Of a stretch of 5,654 nt of DNA, positions 5,401 to 5,654 are shown piece after piece. Source of the stretch: CAG-533 sp964589375 (GTDB taxonomy: Bacteria > Bacillota_I > Bacilli_A > RF39 > UBA660); NCBI GenBank assembly GCA_964589375.1, contig CAZPSA010000064.1:1-5654 (forward strand), in the 5' to 3' direction. Below the pieces are notes generated by a model. The model had not been told where the DNA came from, did not search any database, and saw nothing but the letters and a program-made list of their open reading frames with translations. The first letter of the stretch is position 1, and the number at the start of each line of letters is the position of its first letter. The position numbers and the translations under genes are program-made.

Positions 5401-5654
5401 CAAAAACCCGTTGCTCTTGAGGCATATATATCTTGATGATCCCCAAAAATTGATAAAGCATGAGTAGCTAGACTTCTAGCAGCAACATGGATAACTCCTG
5501 GCAAACATTCCCCAGCCATTTTATACATGTTTGGTATCATTAAAAGAAGACCTTGACTTGCTGTAAATGTTGAACAAAGACTTCCAGAAAGTAATGCTCC
5601 ATGCATAGCACCAGCAGCACCTGCTTCTGACTGCATTTCTAAAACTCGAGGTTT
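2478..5654 (-). CDS. nifJ: Pyruvate:ferredoxin (flavodoxin) oxidoreductase, N-terminus cut by right window edge
   Basis: This cytosolic enzyme oxidises pyruvate with CoA to acetyl-CoA and CO2, reducing ferredoxin or flavodoxin, and feeds acetate, hydrogen and other fermentation routes in anaerobes. The frame stays open to the edge (KPRVLE precedes MQSEAGAAG), so the start lies outside; about 50-55 residues are probably missing. Counting from the Met at 5636 (1052 aa to TAA): pyrimidine-binding/pyruvate domain from 1 (MQSEAGAAGAMHG, TASQGLLLMIPNMYK); transketolase-C-like domain about 205-315; gamma-type domain about 355-535, with GYFEYDSKKSGGVTISHLR at 381-399; two 4Fe-4S motifs at C608/611/614/618 and C654/657/660/664; proximal-cluster cysteines C716, C719, C744 and C961; thiamine-diphosphate motif GDGWA at 852-856 with DTEVYSNTGGQ at 880-890. 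All ligands are present. The total of about 1110 residues is a little below the usual 1170-1200. It is a monocistron end: a terminator follows at 2445-2474. Confidence 0.96.
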   Translation of the reverse strand, partial: KPRVLEMQSEAGAAGAMHGALLSGSLCSTFTASQGLLLMIPNMYKMAGECLPGVIHVAARSLATHALSIFGDHQDIYASRATGFCILASTNVFDAQNLAVVSHLSAIKGSLPFLHFFDGFRTSHELNTIEEFPIDKLLSLVDYDKINEYKKRCLNVGANIQYGMAQNEDIYFQVMESRNTLYNNMPDIVNEYMTSVNKIMNTNYKPFNYYGDNDAKNIIVAMGSVCDTIKEVVNNTQDTGLIEVHLYRPFSKKYFLDILPKSVKNIAVLDRTKEAGSTGEPLYLDVCSILNDTDMNIYGGRYGLSSKNTTPSDIYAVFKMLSTNPHHNFTIGITDDVTNTSLEKEEYQIINDFNEIKVVGFGSDGSVSASKDLIKLLNKSKSYYVQGYFEYDSKKSGGVTISHLRYGSTPINEPYYVTKPKIIVVTKDIYFRMFDIIDNIKENGIILINTIKTEEELLKLLPTKVKNIIYKKNIKVYYINAEKIASNNNISGKISKIIEVLILNLLNVSDAINLVSESIKVAFKTKGRDIVNNNINAINEALSCLSELKIDHEYQSGINIIEEDIIKLINERKGGNIPVSKLIPLRNGAFPSGTTKMEKRNISNVVPKWIKENCIECGMCVLSCPHAVIRSFATKNEIEGIPFMGSDGLYYEVLISEQDCTGCGVCANVCPGKMGKKALEMITKNDRISIDFDNIKNYKHLPKNTIRGVALEKPLFEFSGACAGCGETPYIKLLTQILGEKLVIANATGCSSIYGGSMPSSPYRIPWANSLFEDNAEFALGIYTSYKQKRERIKTIMEESISSVDECVQELFNKWLTNMDDFEVTNSIKESLAGHIIPRELSDLLDYIPARSVWAIGGDGWAYDIGYGGLDHVLHSNENIKVLVLDTEVYSNTGGQASKSTKLGAVAEFANLGKKTKKKDLFKIASSIPNCYVAQISLGANMAQAIKAFNEAEDHDGPAIIIAYSPCIEHGIKRGMGTSIMEQKLAVECGYTILMRYSDKLYIDSKEPDFSKYQEFLDNEVRFNALKIKDPEYAKKILNEQMEVAMKRYEYYKNTIEK

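Noticed and set aside
1..5654. CRISPR array, tRNA or rRNA genes
   Set aside because: I found no regularly spaced direct repeats, no tRNA-like cloverleaf and no rRNA-like conserved stretch on either strand by eye.

Overview
The window is AT-rich throughout and has an anaerobe's core enzyme on it: a pyruvate:ferredoxin oxidoreductase (PFOR, NifJ type) that runs off the right edge. Low GC, Shine-Dalgarno sites, sigma-A-like promoters and U-tailed intrinsic terminators point to an anaerobic low-GC Bacillota (Clostridia or an anaerobic Bacilli/Erysipelotrichia lineage). Both long reading frames stay open with TGA read as stop and Trp as TGG, and the transposase ends in TGA, so the Mycoplasma code (TGA = Trp) is unlikely. 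Species cannot be named from this.

Layout, left to right. (1) 2-286, plus strand: C-terminal end of a membrane protein cut by the left edge, most like an ABC-2 type transporter permease. A 49-codon unknown gene follows 14 bases later (301-450), probably in the same operon. (2) 451-523: a gene-free junction, partly less AT-rich than its surroundings. (3) 524-2267: a complete-looking single-gene IS66-family element (ISBst12-like organisation, tnpC only). It has perfect 17-bp terminal inverted repeats, one intact minus-strand transposase, its own extended -10 promoter, a hairpin/T-tract guarding the upstream side and a hairpin terminator over the transposase stop codon. I see no 8-bp target duplication. 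(4) 2268-2477: a compact intergenic region that I read as an independent small-RNA gene on the plus strand. It has a TTGACA-17-TAAGAT promoter after an AT-rich tract, two adjacent hairpins, a single-stranded C-rich stretch and an intrinsic terminator, giving an RNA of about 95 nt with no credible ORF. A bidirectional terminator between it and PFOR serves the convergent PFOR transcript. (5) 2478-5654, minus strand: PFOR, missing only its N-terminus (probably about 50-55 residues), with all iron-sulfur and thiamine-diphosphate motifs intact.

How the parts relate: PFOR and the transposase are both on the minus strand, so PFOR readthrough would cross the small-RNA locus in antisense and then enter the IS. 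The two minus-strand terminators (2445-2474 and 2192-2222) stand in that path. The small RNA is the best candidate for something undescribed. I do not recognise it as a known family, and its exposed CCCCUUUUU stretch resembles the Shine-Dalgarno-pairing motifs of Gram-positive regulatory sRNAs.
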